NCBI GenBank assembly: GCA_031292755.1
Contig: JARLGM010000069.1
Location: 1 to 33,219 of the forward strand
Length of the DNA: 33,219 nucleotides
Origin: Candidatus Sulfopaludibacter sp.
Lineage (GTDB): Bacteria; Acidobacteriota; Terriglobia; Bryobacterales; Bryobacteraceae
Direction: 5' to 3'
Of this stretch, positions 8,263 to 17,104 are shown one piece after another. A program made the position numbers and the translations under genes. Numbering within the stretch: position 1 is the stretch's first letter; every line of letters begins with the position of its first letter. The notes beneath the pieces were generated by a model. That model was not told where the DNA came from. It ran no database searches and was given only the letters and a program-made list of their open reading frames with translations.

Positions 8263-8985
8263 TTAAAGATACTCCCGCGAGCCTCCGGGTTGCGTACCAT
8301 TTGGTTTTCCCGGTACCAAACCGCCTTTTTCCAGGTTCAGAACGCGATCGCAACGGTTTGCAAACGACAGATTATGCGTTACAAGAACGGACGTAAGCTG
8401 GTGGGTACGGTGAAGGCCCTTCAGCAGTTCGAAGATCATCTCGCCGGTCCGGAAATCCAGATTGCCCGTAGGCTCGTCCGCCAGCAAAACGGACGGTTTT
8501 CCCACCAGAGCGCGGGCCAGTACCACGCGCTGTTGCTCTCCCCCGGACAATTCGCCCGCGCGATGCGACGATCGCGCGCGCAGCCCCACTTCATCCAACC
8601 TCGCGAGCGATTCGGATTCCGCCTGTGCGTGCGGTACGCCCCGAATCAGCAATGGCATCATCACGTTTTCCAGCGCCGTAAACTCAGGCAACAGGTAGTG
8701 AATCTGCCAGACGAATCCAATCTCCCGATTCCGAAAATCCGCCTGTTCCGTGTCAGCGAGTCCTGAGATCTCTGTTCCTCCGTAGTATATCGTACCGTTC
8801 GAAGGCCTGTCCAGACCGCCCAGGAGGTGCAGCAGGGTCGACTTGCCCGCTCCGCTCTCGCCCACCAGCGCCAGCATTTCGCCTTTTCCGACGTCCAGCG
8901 ATACATCTGCAAATACGATCAGGTCGCTCTCGCCGGATTTGTAGATCTTGGCGAGGTCGCGTACGCGAATGTAAGGTTCGGCCAT
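8263..8985 (-). CDS. LolD-like ABC transporter ATP-binding protein
   Basis: A 240-residue ABC ATPase with a complete set of motifs: Walker [10 protein letters not shown] (42-50), Q-loop [18 protein letters not shown] (91-108; very close to the LolD/MacB-type FxxQFHHLLPxFTALENV), signature LSGGEQQR (146-153), Walker [13 protein letters not shown] (166-177) and switch histidine VTHN (H204). These features place it in the LolD/FtsE/MacB subfamily, which powers lipoprotein release or export together with an FtsX-like permease. No permease gene adjoins it; instead clpC follows 22 bases downstream. Translation is taken from the ATG at 8985 because the domain begins right after it; a longer in-frame extension to 9096 has no homology-like content. 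The partner permease must be encoded elsewhere. Confidence 0.9.
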   Translation of the reverse strand: MAEPYIRVRDLAKIYKSGESDLIVFADVSLDVGKGEMLALVGESGAGKSTLLHLLGGLDRPSNGTIYYGGTEISGLADTEQADFRNREIGFVWQIHYLLPEFTALENVMMPLLIRGVPHAQAESESLARLDEVGLRARSSHRAGELSGGEQQRVVLARALVGKPSVLLADEPTGNLDFRTGEMIFELLKGLHRTHQLTSVLVTHNLSFANRCDRVLNLEKGGLVPGKPNGTQPGGSREYL

Positions 8986-9278
8986 CAAACAGCTACGATA
9001 GCGCAATCGGGGCAGAGCATCCCGTTTGCCGCGGGTTCGGTATGCAAACGGACTGGCAGGCGGGGCGGCACGAACCGATCGTGGGAAGCATGGCAACCAT
9101 GCAACCCCGGCGACCTTTCCTCTCCGGCATCCAGGAGATTCGCAAACGCGCCCGATAGCACATGGACAAGGGCGGATACCAGGCTGACCGTGAAACCGTT
9201 TTGCGCCTTCGCAACGAGGCCCTGGCGACCGGAATCGTTTGCGTGTTGCGATACAAGCGGCGCCGGTTTATGTCCCAC
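8985..9278 (-). CDS. Possible small hypothetical protein ahead of the LolD-like gene
   Basis: The roughly 300 bases between the LolD-like gene and the large exported protein hold one minus-strand frame of 97 codons from a GTG at 9278. It ends in a TGATG junction with the ATG of the LolD-like gene, the arrangement seen for translationally coupled genes. The product has a cysteine/histidine cluster (HGCHASH) and a C-terminal CPDC but no domain I recognise, and there is no ribosome site before the GTG. Codon usage is not clearly gene-like. It may be real and coupled to the ATPase, or simply an open leader region; nothing else is visible in this stretch. Confidence 0.3.
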   Translation of the reverse strand: MGHKPAPLVSQHANDSGRQGLVAKAQNGFTVSLVSALVHVLSGAFANLLDAGEERSPGLHGCHASHDRFVPPRLPVRLHTEPAANGMLCPDCAIVAV

Positions 9279-9290
9279 GGGCTGGAACCG

Positions 9291-11585
9291 CTACTGAATC
9301 GGTAGCAGCACCATGTTGCTGACCTGGCCGTTGATGGTCACGGTGAGTTGCGCTGTGGTGCCCGAAGGCGCGTCGCTGCCCAGCGTGAACTGCACCGCGT
9401 CCACTCCCACCGATTCCGGCACCGCATATGCCGCGACCGGTACTACCGGCGCCGCACTGCCGATCTGGATCGTGACTCCATCGTTCAGCGCGTAAGAAGG
9501 GGAGTCCGGTATCGCGAAGCCGAATGGGCGGGCGGGAGTAGTGGGACCGAAGCCGGTGCCGTAGAGGGTGATGGTTTCTCCCTGCTGGACGGGCGCCGTA
9601 AGAGTCACCGGCGTGCCGTCGGCGTGGGTAGCCACGGCGTATGTTTGATCGTTCACGGCCATCGGAAACAGCCCGGGCGCGTCCTGCACGATGGTGAAAG
9701 ACGCCTGCACGTCGGGCTGGCCCTGCCCGCTTACCGTGACGGTCTGGACGCCCGGTTGCAGGTCGTCCGGCAACTGGAAGTTGATTTGGGTGGGCGAAAC
9801 GAAGAAAAGCGGCAGAAGACGGCCGCCGGCTTGGAGCGTCAGGCCGCCCAGGGTCTGGGCCATCGGGCTGGCCGGACCCAGCGCCGTGCTGTCCGCCAGG
9901 TTGGCGCCGAAAATGGAAACTACACTGCCCGCGGCGACGCCGCTTTGCGGGGTGCTGCCGGCGCCGTTGCTCACACCGCCGGGCGCGATGTACGGCACTT
10001 TCTTAAAGACCGCCTGCACCGAACGCGGAGCGCTCATCGATAGCGTTCCGGACAGCGTCGAACCGGTCAGATCGCCGCTCCAGTTCTGGAAACGGAATCC
10101 CGGCAGCGGCGCCACCGCTACGGTGACGTTCGCCTGCGAATCGTAGAAACTGTCCGGCGATGCCGGTTGCAGGCTGAACGATGCCGCGCCGCTCGGCGCT
10201 GTCGCCGTGGCCAGGTAATTCATCTGATGATAATTCGCCGCCACCGTAACGGCGCTCGTGCCGAGGGTCACCGAAAGCGGACCAGTGCCTGCGCCGTTGG
10301 ACCAGCCGGCGAAATCCTGACGCGATACCGCGCTCACCGGCACCGACGCCGGAGTTGCGATAGTGATCTGTGTTCCCAGCGGCTGCTGGATGTCGCAGGG
10401 CACCGCGCAGGCGCTGCCATTGACACTCACCGATAGGCCGCTCAGCGGGCTGGTTACCGTCAGGTGGCCCAGTTGCGTATAGTCCGCCACCATCCGCATG
10501 CCCGTCCCCACGCTGCTTTGCGGCACCGTGACGTTCTGCGTTCGCGTGCCGCCGTTCGACCAGTCGGAGAAGGCCCAGATGTTGCCTTTGGAATCCGTTT
10601 GGGTGGCGGGCGCGCTCACGGTGTGCGTTTGCCCTATACCCCAGACGAACGAATACGAAGACCAACTGCTGGCTCCGTCCACCGTGAGCTTCAGGCCCTG
10701 AGGATTCGTGAAGAAATCCACCGTGACTCCCGGCCCGTACGTCGCCGTCACCGCGGTCGATGCCAGTCCCGGCACGGTGTAGGCGTGCGTGGGCGCTCCG
10801 CCGTCGCTCCAGGAATTGAATACCCACCAGGCGCCCTGGTTATCCTGCTGTGGCGAGACCGGCGCCAGCGAGTGCGTCGTATTCAGTCCCCACTGCATGG
10901 CAATCGGCGTGAACACCTGGGTACGGTCCGCCAGCACGCTCAGGCCGGAGGGCACGGTAGCCAGGTTCACGAATTGCACGGGCGCGAAGATCGCCGTGAT
11001 CGTGGCCGGCGCATTCATCGTAATGCTGGTCTGAAAACCTTGAATCGTCTGCGCCGTATCGGACAGCCAACCGGCAAAAACGTACCCGTCATTAGGATAT
11101 GCCTGCAACAGGGCGCCGGATCCGGCCGAAACGAAAGTAGTCTGGCTGCTGCCGATCGGGGCGCCGTTCACCAGAACCACGCCGGGGGCGGGACAAGGCG
11201 TAGCGTCCGGGCAGTTATTGAACATAACCGTCAACCGGTACTGCTTTGTGAAGATCCCCTGGTAACTGGTGATGGAAGGGTCGGCCGTCACTATCGCCGG
11301 ATTGCCCAGCAATTGTCCGCCGGACCAAGACCAGCCTGAGAACATATACTGGACTCCCTCTGCGGTGCCTTGTACCGGCTGCGCGCTCAGCGTGTGCTTG
11401 CTGCCCTGCGGCCACATCGCGCTCATCGAATTAATATAGTTCGTTCCGTCCACGGCGAAAGCCGGGCCGGGCGGCGACGTCGAAACGGTCGTCATACTTT
11501 GTGTCTGGGCCCGCATAACTCGTGCCGGGGCGAAGAAGACTCCCGCCGCAAAGACAATTGCTATGAATTTCGAAAGGAATTTCAT
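9291..11585 (-). CDS. Exported repeat protein with C-terminal TIGR03437 domain
   Basis: About 764 residues with a signal peptide (MKFLSKFIAIVFAAGVFFAPARVMRA). The N-terminal two thirds contain about six copies of an InlB-B/bacterial-repeat-like unit, each marked by a G/S/N-W-S/L-x-G core (GWSWSGG, GWLSDTA, SWSDGG, DWSNGG, GWSNGAG, NWSGDL) about 75-100 residues apart. The last 230 residues (from about GGVSNGAGSTPQSGVAAGS) match the C-terminal domain found by the dozen in Solibacter proteins (TIGR03437), with the PLFFVSPTQINFQLP core. It is probably secreted or surface-exposed and may bind or adhere to something; the function of the domain is not known. The ATG at 11585 is chosen because the signal peptide begins there. 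It diverges from a second TIGR03437 gene. Confidence 0.88.
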   Translation of the reverse strand: MKFLSKFIAIVFAAGVFFAPARVMRAQTQSMTTVSTSPPGPAFAVDGTNYINSMSAMWPQGSKHTLSAQPVQGTAEGVQYMFSGWSWSGGQLLGNPAIVTADPSITSYQGIFTKQYRLTVMFNNCPDATPCPAPGVVLVNGAPIGSSQTTFVSAGSGALLQAYPNDGYVFAGWLSDTAQTIQGFQTSITMNAPATITAIFAPVQFVNLATVPSGLSVLADRTQVFTPIAMQWGLNTTHSLAPVSPQQDNQGAWWVFNSWSDGGAPTHAYTVPGLASTAVTATYGPGVTVDFFTNPQGLKLTVDGASSWSSYSFVWGIGQTHTVSAPATQTDSKGNIWAFSDWSNGGTRTQNVTVPQSSVGTGMRMVADYTQLGHLTVTSPLSGLSVSVNGSACAVPCDIQQPLGTQITIATPASVPVSAVSRQDFAGWSNGAGTGPLSVTLGTSAVTVAANYHQMNYLATATAPSGAASFSLQPASPDSFYDSQANVTVAVAPLPGFRFQNWSGDLTGSTLSGTLSMSAPRSVQAVFKKVPYIAPGGVSNGAGSTPQSGVAAGSVVSIFGANLADSTALGPASPMAQTLGGLTLQAGGRLLPLFFVSPTQINFQLPDDLQPGVQTVTVSGQGQPDVQASFTIVQDAPGLFPMAVNDQTYAVATHADGTPVTLTAPVQQGETITLYGTGFGPTTPARPFGFAIPDSPSYALNDGVTIQIGSAAPVVPVAAYAVPESVGVDAVQFTLGSDAPSGTTAQLTVTINGQVSNMVLLPIQ

Positions 11586-11777
11586 AATCTGACGCGCCTG
11601 TGATGCCTGAATACCGGTGTTCCGGGACGCTGCAAGTTGGTTCACCACGGACCGGAGTATACGCGTAAATGCGCGGAAATACACGACTAACTTTGGTAAT
11701 GCGGCAGTTACTAGCCATTTCGATCATTGATTCTTCCGCGCCGGGCGCCTCTAATCATACTGTTCGAAGACTCCCCT
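11586..11777. promoter_or_regulatory. Divergent intergenic region between two TIGR03437 genes
   Basis: These 192 bases lie between the start codons of two divergent exported-protein genes and must hold promoters for both. A plus-strand promoter is listed separately. On the minus strand the best -10 candidate is TATACT (11656-11661), but no good -35 lies at the right distance. Confidence 0.5.
11727..11755 (+). promoter_or_regulatory. Candidate sigma-70 promoter for the beta-propeller TIGR03437 gene
   Basis: TTGATT (11727-11732) and TCTAAT (11750-11755) are separated by exactly 17 bases, four and five matches to the -35 and -10 consensus. Transcription would start near 11762, about 15 bases before the ATG at 11778. 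Confidence 0.45.
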
Positions 11778-14700
11778 ATGCGCAGCAAAGAGTTCATCAC
11801 TTCAATGGCGCTGTTGATTGCAGTCGCCGCGCCCTCATTCGCCGCCGGCTTTGGCAAAGTGGTCGCGATTGGCGGGCAAGCCTCAGACATCGTTCTCGAT
11901 GAATCGCGAAGTCAGCTTTACATCGCGAATTTCGGAGCGGCCACCGTTCAGGTTATGTCTACGGTGGATAACACGATCCGCACATCGATCAATGTGCCCC
12001 CGCTGCCCGGCTCCATGGCACTGTCTCTGGATTCTCAGTACCTGGTGATTGCCCACTACTCCAACTTCACCACCGGCACTTCTGGGAATGTAGTCTCGGT
12101 TGTCAACCTGGGCAATAACACGCGCCAGACCTTCGCCACCGGCGATGCGCCGTTGGGAGTTGCGTTCGTGAGGTCGGGCCAGTCGTCCACCGGCATGGCG
12201 ATGATCGTCACCACCGCGGGTTTCGTGCTCCTCGATCCCGTGTCGGGGCAGATCGTTTCCCTCAACAGCTTTGCCAATCTCTCCCAGCAGTTGCCTGTGA
12301 GCCAGGGCATCTTTCCGGGACAGATTCTACAGACCGCGCTGACCACCTCGCGCGATGGCTATGTGGTATGGGGCGTCGGCGGTGCCGGCACGGGCAACCA
12401 GGTGATCTATACCTACAATGCGCACACCGGCGCCATGAGCATCATCCTGGATGTCTCTTCGCCCGCGCTTCTGCCGCGCGTCAGCGTAGCGGCCGACGGT
12501 TCCAGCGCCATGATCGGTTGGGCGCAGTTCAACATAAACGGGTACCTGACCAGCAGGTATCCCAACGTCATTTCCTCGGCCAATATCACTGGCCATGCCT
12601 ACGACACCAACAACGGCATCATCTATGGCCAGTTTCCCGATTCCTCGCAACCCATCGGACCGCCGGCAGGCGGTGTCTCTACCGGCACCCCGGCGATGCT
12701 GGTCATGGACGCGGATAATCTGACCGTACGCGACCGCATCGTCATCCCCGAAGACATGGTGGGCCGCGCGGTGCTCGATTCCGCCGCCGCTACTTTATAC
12801 GCCATCTCCGAGAGCGGCGTAATGGTGCTTCCGGTGGGTTCGTTGAACGCCTATCCCCGGCTTACGGCCGGCGCTGAAGACGTTCTGGTGCAGACGAATT
12901 TCTGCAACCGCAGCGCCGTCACTCAGAACCTTACCATCACTGACCCCGGCGGCAATCACACGGACTTCACCATCACGCCCAGCCAGGCGGGCGTAATCGT
13001 TTCTCCCAGCACCGGCGTGACTCCGGCCACGGTTCACGTCAGCGTGGACCCCACCGCCTTCGCCGGCACCAACGGCACCACGCCCGTTACTCTGGCGCTC
13101 AGCTCCGCCAGCGCCGTGAACCAGCCGCGCCCCGTGCGCGTTCTGATGAGTAATCCCGACCAGGACCAGCGGGGCACCATCGTGGATGTTCCGGGCAACC
13201 TGACCGACATTCTGCCCGACCCGGCGCGCAATCGCTTCTATATTATCCGTGCCGACAAGAATCAGCTCCAGGTGTACGACGGCGGCAGCAATCAGCAGAT
13301 CGCCACTTTCCGAACCCAGACCACGCCTTCCATGATGGCCATGACGATCGACCAGAATTACCTCCTGGTGGGTCACAACGATTCGCAACTGGTCACGGTG
13401 TACGATTTGAACGCCATGCAGCAGGTCGCGTCCGTGGTGCTTCCGGGCGGACATTACGCACGCTCCATCGCGGCTTCCAACGCGGCCACCCTGGTGCTTG
13501 TGCGCGATGAGAGCGGCGCCGGCGGCGTGATCGATACCATCAATGTGGCGGGCGCTTATGCGACCAAGCTGGCGACCCTGGGTCCCTTTAAGAATTCCGT
13601 TTCGAGCACAGGTGTATTGACGGCCTCGCCCAATGGCGCCACCATCCTCCTGGCCTCGCCCGATGGCACCGTGATGCTGTACTCCGCCGCGGCCAACTCG
13701 TTCATCACCTCGCGGCAGGATTTCAAGTCGCTGACCGGGGCGTTCGCAGCCTCCAACTACGGAAGCTACGTGGTGGGCGGCAACATATTCAACTCCTCGC
13801 TGGTGCCGGCCGGCACGTTAAGCACCACCGGCGGCACGGCATCGGGATTCGCTTTCGTCGATCAGGGCGGTTACCTGGCAACCGCGGCGTCGACGACCGG
13901 TCCCGGCATCATTCAGAACATGCAGGGCCTCCAGACCGCCTCGGCCGTGAACCCCGTGCGCATGGCCGAAGCCCCTCTACTGCCTACGGCGGCCGCGACC
14001 GTCAGTTCCACCGGAACCGGTAACAGCAGCGGCACCGGAACCGGCGGCAACGGCTCGGGCAGCACCAGCCTGTACAACCTCTACGCCTTTACCCGCACCG
14101 TGGCGCCCATGCCCGGCGCCGGAACCGTTATCGTACTGACCACCTCCGGCTTCACGGTGCTCGCGGCGAATTACGGCGCGGCCGTGGCGCCGCCCGCCAT
14201 CGCTTCGGTGGTGAATGCCGCCAACGGAACACAACCGGTGGCCCCCGGCGGCCTGATCAGCGTATTCGGCTCGCAGATGAGTCCGGTGAATATGGCGACC
14301 AGCCAGATTCCCCTGCCCACCGCCCTGGGCGATTCCTGCCTCAGCATCAACGGCGCGCCGGTGCCTCTGCTTTTCGTTTCGGGACAGCAGATCAACGCTC
14401 AACTGCCGTACAACGTCAGCGGTAGTTCCACCCTGATGATTCACAGCCCGGCCGGCCTCAGCAACAACTTTCTGTTTACCGTGCAGTCAACCGCGCCGAG
14501 CGTGTTCCTGTCGGGTACCGCGGGCCCGTCCACTGGGCTGGCCACGATCGTCCGCGCCGATAACAATCAACTGATCACGCCCACCAATCCCATTCACCCC
14601 AAGGACACCGTGGTGATTTATCTGACGGGCATGGGCGCTACCTTCCCGGCCGTGACCGCGGGTCTGCCGGCGCCATCCGCTCCGCTCGCCGAGGCTGCCG

Positions 14701-14888
14701 CCACGCCCACCGTGACGCTCGGCGGAATCGGCCTGAACGTGCTTTACGCCGGCCTGGTTCCGGGCGAAGTGGGCGTGTACCAGATCAACGCCACCGTGCC
14801 CGCTGGAGTGCCCGTCGGATTGAGCGTTCCGCTCACCATCAGTCAGGGCGGCCCCAGCAACACTCTGAATGTGCGCGTAGTGAATTAG
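11778..14888 (+). CDS. Exported beta-propeller protein with C-terminal TIGR03437 domain
   Basis: About 1,036 residues with a signal peptide (residues 1 to about 23, ALLIAVAAPSFAAG). Two blocks look like YVTN-type beta-propeller blades, each running as DxxRxxLYIANFGAATVQVMSTVDN or similar (about 25-390 and 480-760). Between them is a BACON-like Ig segment (about 400-475, TITDPGGNHTDFTITPSQAG). A Gly/Ser/Thr linker (around 760-785) leads to the Solibacter-type C-terminal domain (about 810-1036), whose core PLLFVSGQQINAQLPYNV closely parallels the divergent neighbour. It is probably secreted or surface-bound; ligand unknown. No ribosome site precedes the ATG, and a promoter lies just upstream. 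The outer-membrane barrel gene follows after 17 bases and is probably in the same operon. Confidence 0.88.
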   Translation: MRSKEFITSMALLIAVAAPSFAAGFGKVVAIGGQASDIVLDESRSQLYIANFGAATVQVMSTVDNTIRTSINVPPLPGSMALSLDSQYLVIAHYSNFTTGTSGNVVSVVNLGNNTRQTFATGDAPLGVAFVRSGQSSTGMAMIVTTAGFVLLDPVSGQIVSLNSFANLSQQLPVSQGIFPGQILQTALTTSRDGYVVWGVGGAGTGNQVIYTYNAHTGAMSIILDVSSPALLPRVSVAADGSSAMIGWAQFNINGYLTSRYPNVISSANITGHAYDTNNGIIYGQFPDSSQPIGPPAGGVSTGTPAMLVMDADNLTVRDRIVIPEDMVGRAVLDSAAATLYAISESGVMVLPVGSLNAYPRLTAGAEDVLVQTNFCNRSAVTQNLTITDPGGNHTDFTITPSQAGVIVSPSTGVTPATVHVSVDPTAFAGTNGTTPVTLALSSASAVNQPRPVRVLMSNPDQDQRGTIVDVPGNLTDILPDPARNRFYIIRADKNQLQVYDGGSNQQIATFRTQTTPSMMAMTIDQNYLLVGHNDSQLVTVYDLNAMQQVASVVLPGGHYARSIAASNAATLVLVRDESGAGGVIDTINVAGAYATKLATLGPFKNSVSSTGVLTASPNGATILLASPDGTVMLYSAAANSFITSRQDFKSLTGAFAASNYGSYVVGGNIFNSSLVPAGTLSTTGGTASGFAFVDQGGYLATAASTTGPGIIQNMQGLQTASAVNPVRMAEAPLLPTAAATVSSTGTGNSSGTGTGGNGSGSTSLYNLYAFTRTVAPMPGAGTVIVLTTSGFTVLAANYGAAVAPPAIASVVNAANGTQPVAPGGLISVFGSQMSPVNMATSQIPLPTALGDSCLSINGAPVPLLFVSGQQINAQLPYNVSGSSTLMIHSPAGLSNNFLFTVQSTAPSVFLSGTAGPSTGLATIVRADNNQLITPTNPIHPKDTVVIYLTGMGATFPAVTAGLPAPSAPLAEAAATPTVTLGGIGLNVLYAGLVPGEVGVYQINATVPAGVPVGLSVPLTISQGGPSNTLNVRVVN

Positions 14889-14905
14889 GAGACTAAGGAG
14901 ATCGC

Positions 14906-15541
14906 ATGAAAGTTCTTGGACTATCGATTCTGTTCCTCGCCGCTTCCGGTTCGGCCATGGCCCAGCAGTGGGAGTTTGGCGGCATGGGCGGCGGCGGGTT
15001 TCTGAGTCACGTATCGGCCAGCGGCCCGGCGGGCTCCGCCACGGCAGGTTTTCAACCCGGCGCGGTATTCGGAGCGTTCTTCGGACAGAATCTGTTTACG
15101 CATTTCACCGGTGAGATCCGCTATGAGTACATGCAGAACAACCTGAAGCTCACCAGCGGCGGCCAGACCGCGCAGTTTAACGGCGCCGCCCATGCCCTTC
15201 ACTACGATATGCTCTGGCACACCAATAGGAATGACTCCAAGGTGCAATTCTTCGCCGCATTGGGCGGCGGGATGAAGATTTTCCAGGGTACCGGCACCGA
15301 GTCCGCCTATCAGCCCTTGAGCCAGTTCGGCTATTTCACCAAGACCCGCGCCATTAAGCCCATGCTCAGCGTGGGCGCCGGCGTAAACTATGCCCTCAAC
15401 CGGCACATGTTTCTGCGAGCCGAGTTCCGCGATTTTATGACGGCGTTCCCCACTGCCATCATCACTCCTCCGCAGAACGTCAAGTATGGCACGTTGCTTC
15501 ACGATTTCGTTCCTATGGTTGGTATCGACTACGTGTTTTAG
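14906..15541 (+). CDS. Small outer-membrane beta-barrel protein
   Basis: This 211-residue protein has a signal peptide (MKVLGLSILFLAASGSAMAQ) followed by a glycine-rich stretch and alternating hydrophobic strands that end in a C-terminal phenylalanine (PMVGIDYVF), the pattern of 8-stranded OmpA/OmpX-like barrels. A strong ribosome site (AAGGAG, five bases before the ATG) supports the start. It follows the large propeller protein by 17 bases and is closed by a strong terminator, so the two form a transcription unit. An obvious suggestion is that the barrel anchors or helps display the propeller protein, but that is inference from position only. Confidence 0.8.
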   Translation: MKVLGLSILFLAASGSAMAQQWEFGGMGGGGFLSHVSASGPAGSATAGFQPGAVFGAFFGQNLFTHFTGEIRYEYMQNNLKLTSGGQTAQFNGAAHALHYDMLWHTNRNDSKVQFFAALGGGMKIFQGTGTESAYQPLSQFGYFTKTRAIKPMLSVGAGVNYALNRHMFLRAEFRDFMTAFPTAIITPPQNVKYGTLLHDFVPMVGIDYVF

Positions 15542-15577
15542 CCTCTCCTTTGGAGATCGGGTCCAGTTCTTACTCCT

Positions 15578-15612
15578 GCCGCGGATTCATCAAATCCGCG
15601 GCGTTTTTTTTT
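15578..15612 (+). terminator. Strong intrinsic terminator after the barrel gene
   Basis: A perfect 10-bp stem, GCCGCGGATT (15578-15587) and AATCCGCGGC (15593-15602), with a CATCA loop, is followed after one G by nine T residues (15604-15612). This is a textbook rho-independent terminator and marks the end of the unit from 11778. Confidence 0.92.
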
Positions 15613-15911
15613 ACCCCGCCATTCTTCTTGCCTTGTGCCTGCCGCCGGCCCGCATTACTATATCCGTAACGGATGTATGGCTGAAGCACCCGATCCGCGA
15701 AGTGCGCTGCCTCTTACCGATGCCTGAACCGATGCTCACCGCCGGTGTCACCGCGTGACCGCGTTCCGCAAACAAGCGGTGCGGGCAGAGGCGTTGCGTC
15801 TGAGCCGGGCAGTGGGCGCAGCCCGCGGACGCCGGCTTCTGGAAGGCAGCTCGTAATGCCGTATCCTCTTCTGTGGCGCTGCCTCTGCCGGATTTACCGG
15901 GCGGCGCTCTT
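15613..15911. other. Gene-free stretch
   Basis: I see no convincing gene here. Open frames on both strands lack gene-like composition and start signals. The second half is GC-rich and could fold (for example GCGGGC and GCCCGC near 15780-15830), but no known RNA family is recognisable. It presumably holds the promoter of the EF-hand gene. Confidence 0.5.
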
Positions 15912-17057
15912 ATGAGTACCCCCGATCCCACCCGTGGCGCAGCCGTCGAGCCGGCCGCCGGAGTTCCCGTTTTCTACATTTGCGACCAGTCGCTTCCACG
16001 CCCCTGCGCCTTGCTGCACGGAGCGGTTCTGGCGGCGGCATTTCTGGCCGGTGTGTGCCTGCTGATCGCGCGCGGCGGCGGCTTTCCCGGCGTCCTGATC
16101 GGTTCGCACCAGCCCAGCCGTTCGCACCGGATTTCCGCCCCCACGGCCGCGGCTCCCGTGGCGCTCTCCACCGAAGTGCGCGTGAAGCAGGAGCCGTCGG
16201 AGGTCATTCCGTTCTATTTCCGCCTTCTGGCCATCGTCTCCGTGCTGGATGCCAACCACGACGGCATCATCTCTGCTGGTGAGATTGCGCACGCGCCCCA
16301 ACTCCTGGCCACGCTCGACGCTAACCACAACGGCCGGCTGGACGCCGATGAGTGCGGCGGCAATTTCGGCGACAAGCCCCTGACCACCGGCCCTACGCCG
16401 GACGAGCTCACCCGGCTCCTGATGTCATTCGACCGCAATCACGACGGCAAACTGGAGCGGAGCGAACTGCCCGAGCGCCTCCAGGGCCTGTTCGATCGCG
16501 GCGATCCGAACAAGACCGGCGTCCTCCTGGCTGCCGGCATCCGCCAACTGGCCGCGGCCGAACAGGCGGCGCGGGCCACCGCGCCTCTCGACCCGCAATT
16601 CCTGCAACGGGCCCGCTTGGCTTTCATGCGCATTCACCCCATCCTTGCCGCGCTCGATGCCGACCGTAACGGCGAGATCTCCGGCGCCGAAATGCGCAAT
16701 TCCCCAGCCATGCTGCGCACGCTCGACAGCAACAACGATGGCCAACTCACCGTCACCGAAATCCTCCCCGACCCTCTGGCTTCGGCCGCGGCGCAGTTCG
16801 TCAGCGTCTTCGACATCAACAGCGATCGAACCATCTCGCGCGAGGAGTGGACTCCGGTTTTTGGCAAGCGCCTCCGCCATGCTCTCACGCGAGCCGGGCG
16901 CTCCCGGAACGGTCTGGTCACCGCCCAGGACCTGGTCAACCAGATCGGCCTCAATCCCGATACCGGCCGTGAGGATGTGACTGCTTATGAGGAAATGCTG
17001 GCCGCCACCCGTCAGGGCTTCGCCGCCATAGTCGCCAGATCCCGTAGTCCCAAATAG
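15912..17057 (+). CDS. Membrane-anchored multi-EF-hand protein
   Basis: A protein of about 381 residues with one membrane segment (about 33-53) and seven EF-hand loops in the extracytoplasmic part. The loops start at about residues 113 (DANHDGIISAGE), 136, 174 (DRNHDGKLERSE), 198, 249, 272 and 301. The fourth ends in glycine instead of glutamate and the seventh lacks a glycine, so those two probably bind calcium poorly. It is a full-length paralogue of the secreted EF-hand protein at 26970-27860, with the loops in the same order and the shared segment SELPERLQGLFDRGDPNK. No enzyme domain is present; a calcium-dependent sensor or scaffold role is possible. The ATG at 15912 is chosen over a GTG at 15873. 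It lies between a terminator and the VWFA operon. Confidence 0.82.
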   Translation: MSTPDPTRGAAVEPAAGVPVFYICDQSLPRPCALLHGAVLAAAFLAGVCLLIARGGGFPGVLIGSHQPSRSHRISAPTAAAPVALSTEVRVKQEPSEVIPFYFRLLAIVSVLDANHDGIISAGEIAHAPQLLATLDANHNGRLDADECGGNFGDKPLTTGPTPDELTRLLMSFDRNHDGKLERSELPERLQGLFDRGDPNKTGVLLAAGIRQLAAAEQAARATAPLDPQFLQRARLAFMRIHPILAALDADRNGEISGAEMRNSPAMLRTLDSNNDGQLTVTEILPDPLASAAAQFVSVFDINSDRTISREEWTPVFGKRLRHALTRAGRSRNGLVTAQDLVNQIGLNPDTGREDVTAYEEMLAATRQGFAAIVARSRSPK

Positions 17058-17087
17058 TCATTCAGCAACCTTCCCGTACCGTGTATC

Positions 17088-17095
17088 TATAAAAT
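17088..17095 (+). promoter_or_regulatory. Candidate -10 element of the VWFA/sox operon
   Basis: TATAAAAT lies about 10 bases before the ATG at 17105, which has no ribosome site. If this is the -10 box, the transcript would begin at or next to the start codon and be leaderless. No strong -35 box is visible. Confidence 0.35.
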
Positions 17096-17104
17096 AGACA
17101 AGAC

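Noticed and set aside
15770..15850. GC-rich region with several possible stems, suggestive of a structured RNA
   Set aside because: Stems are short and expected by chance at this base composition; no known RNA family can be seen.
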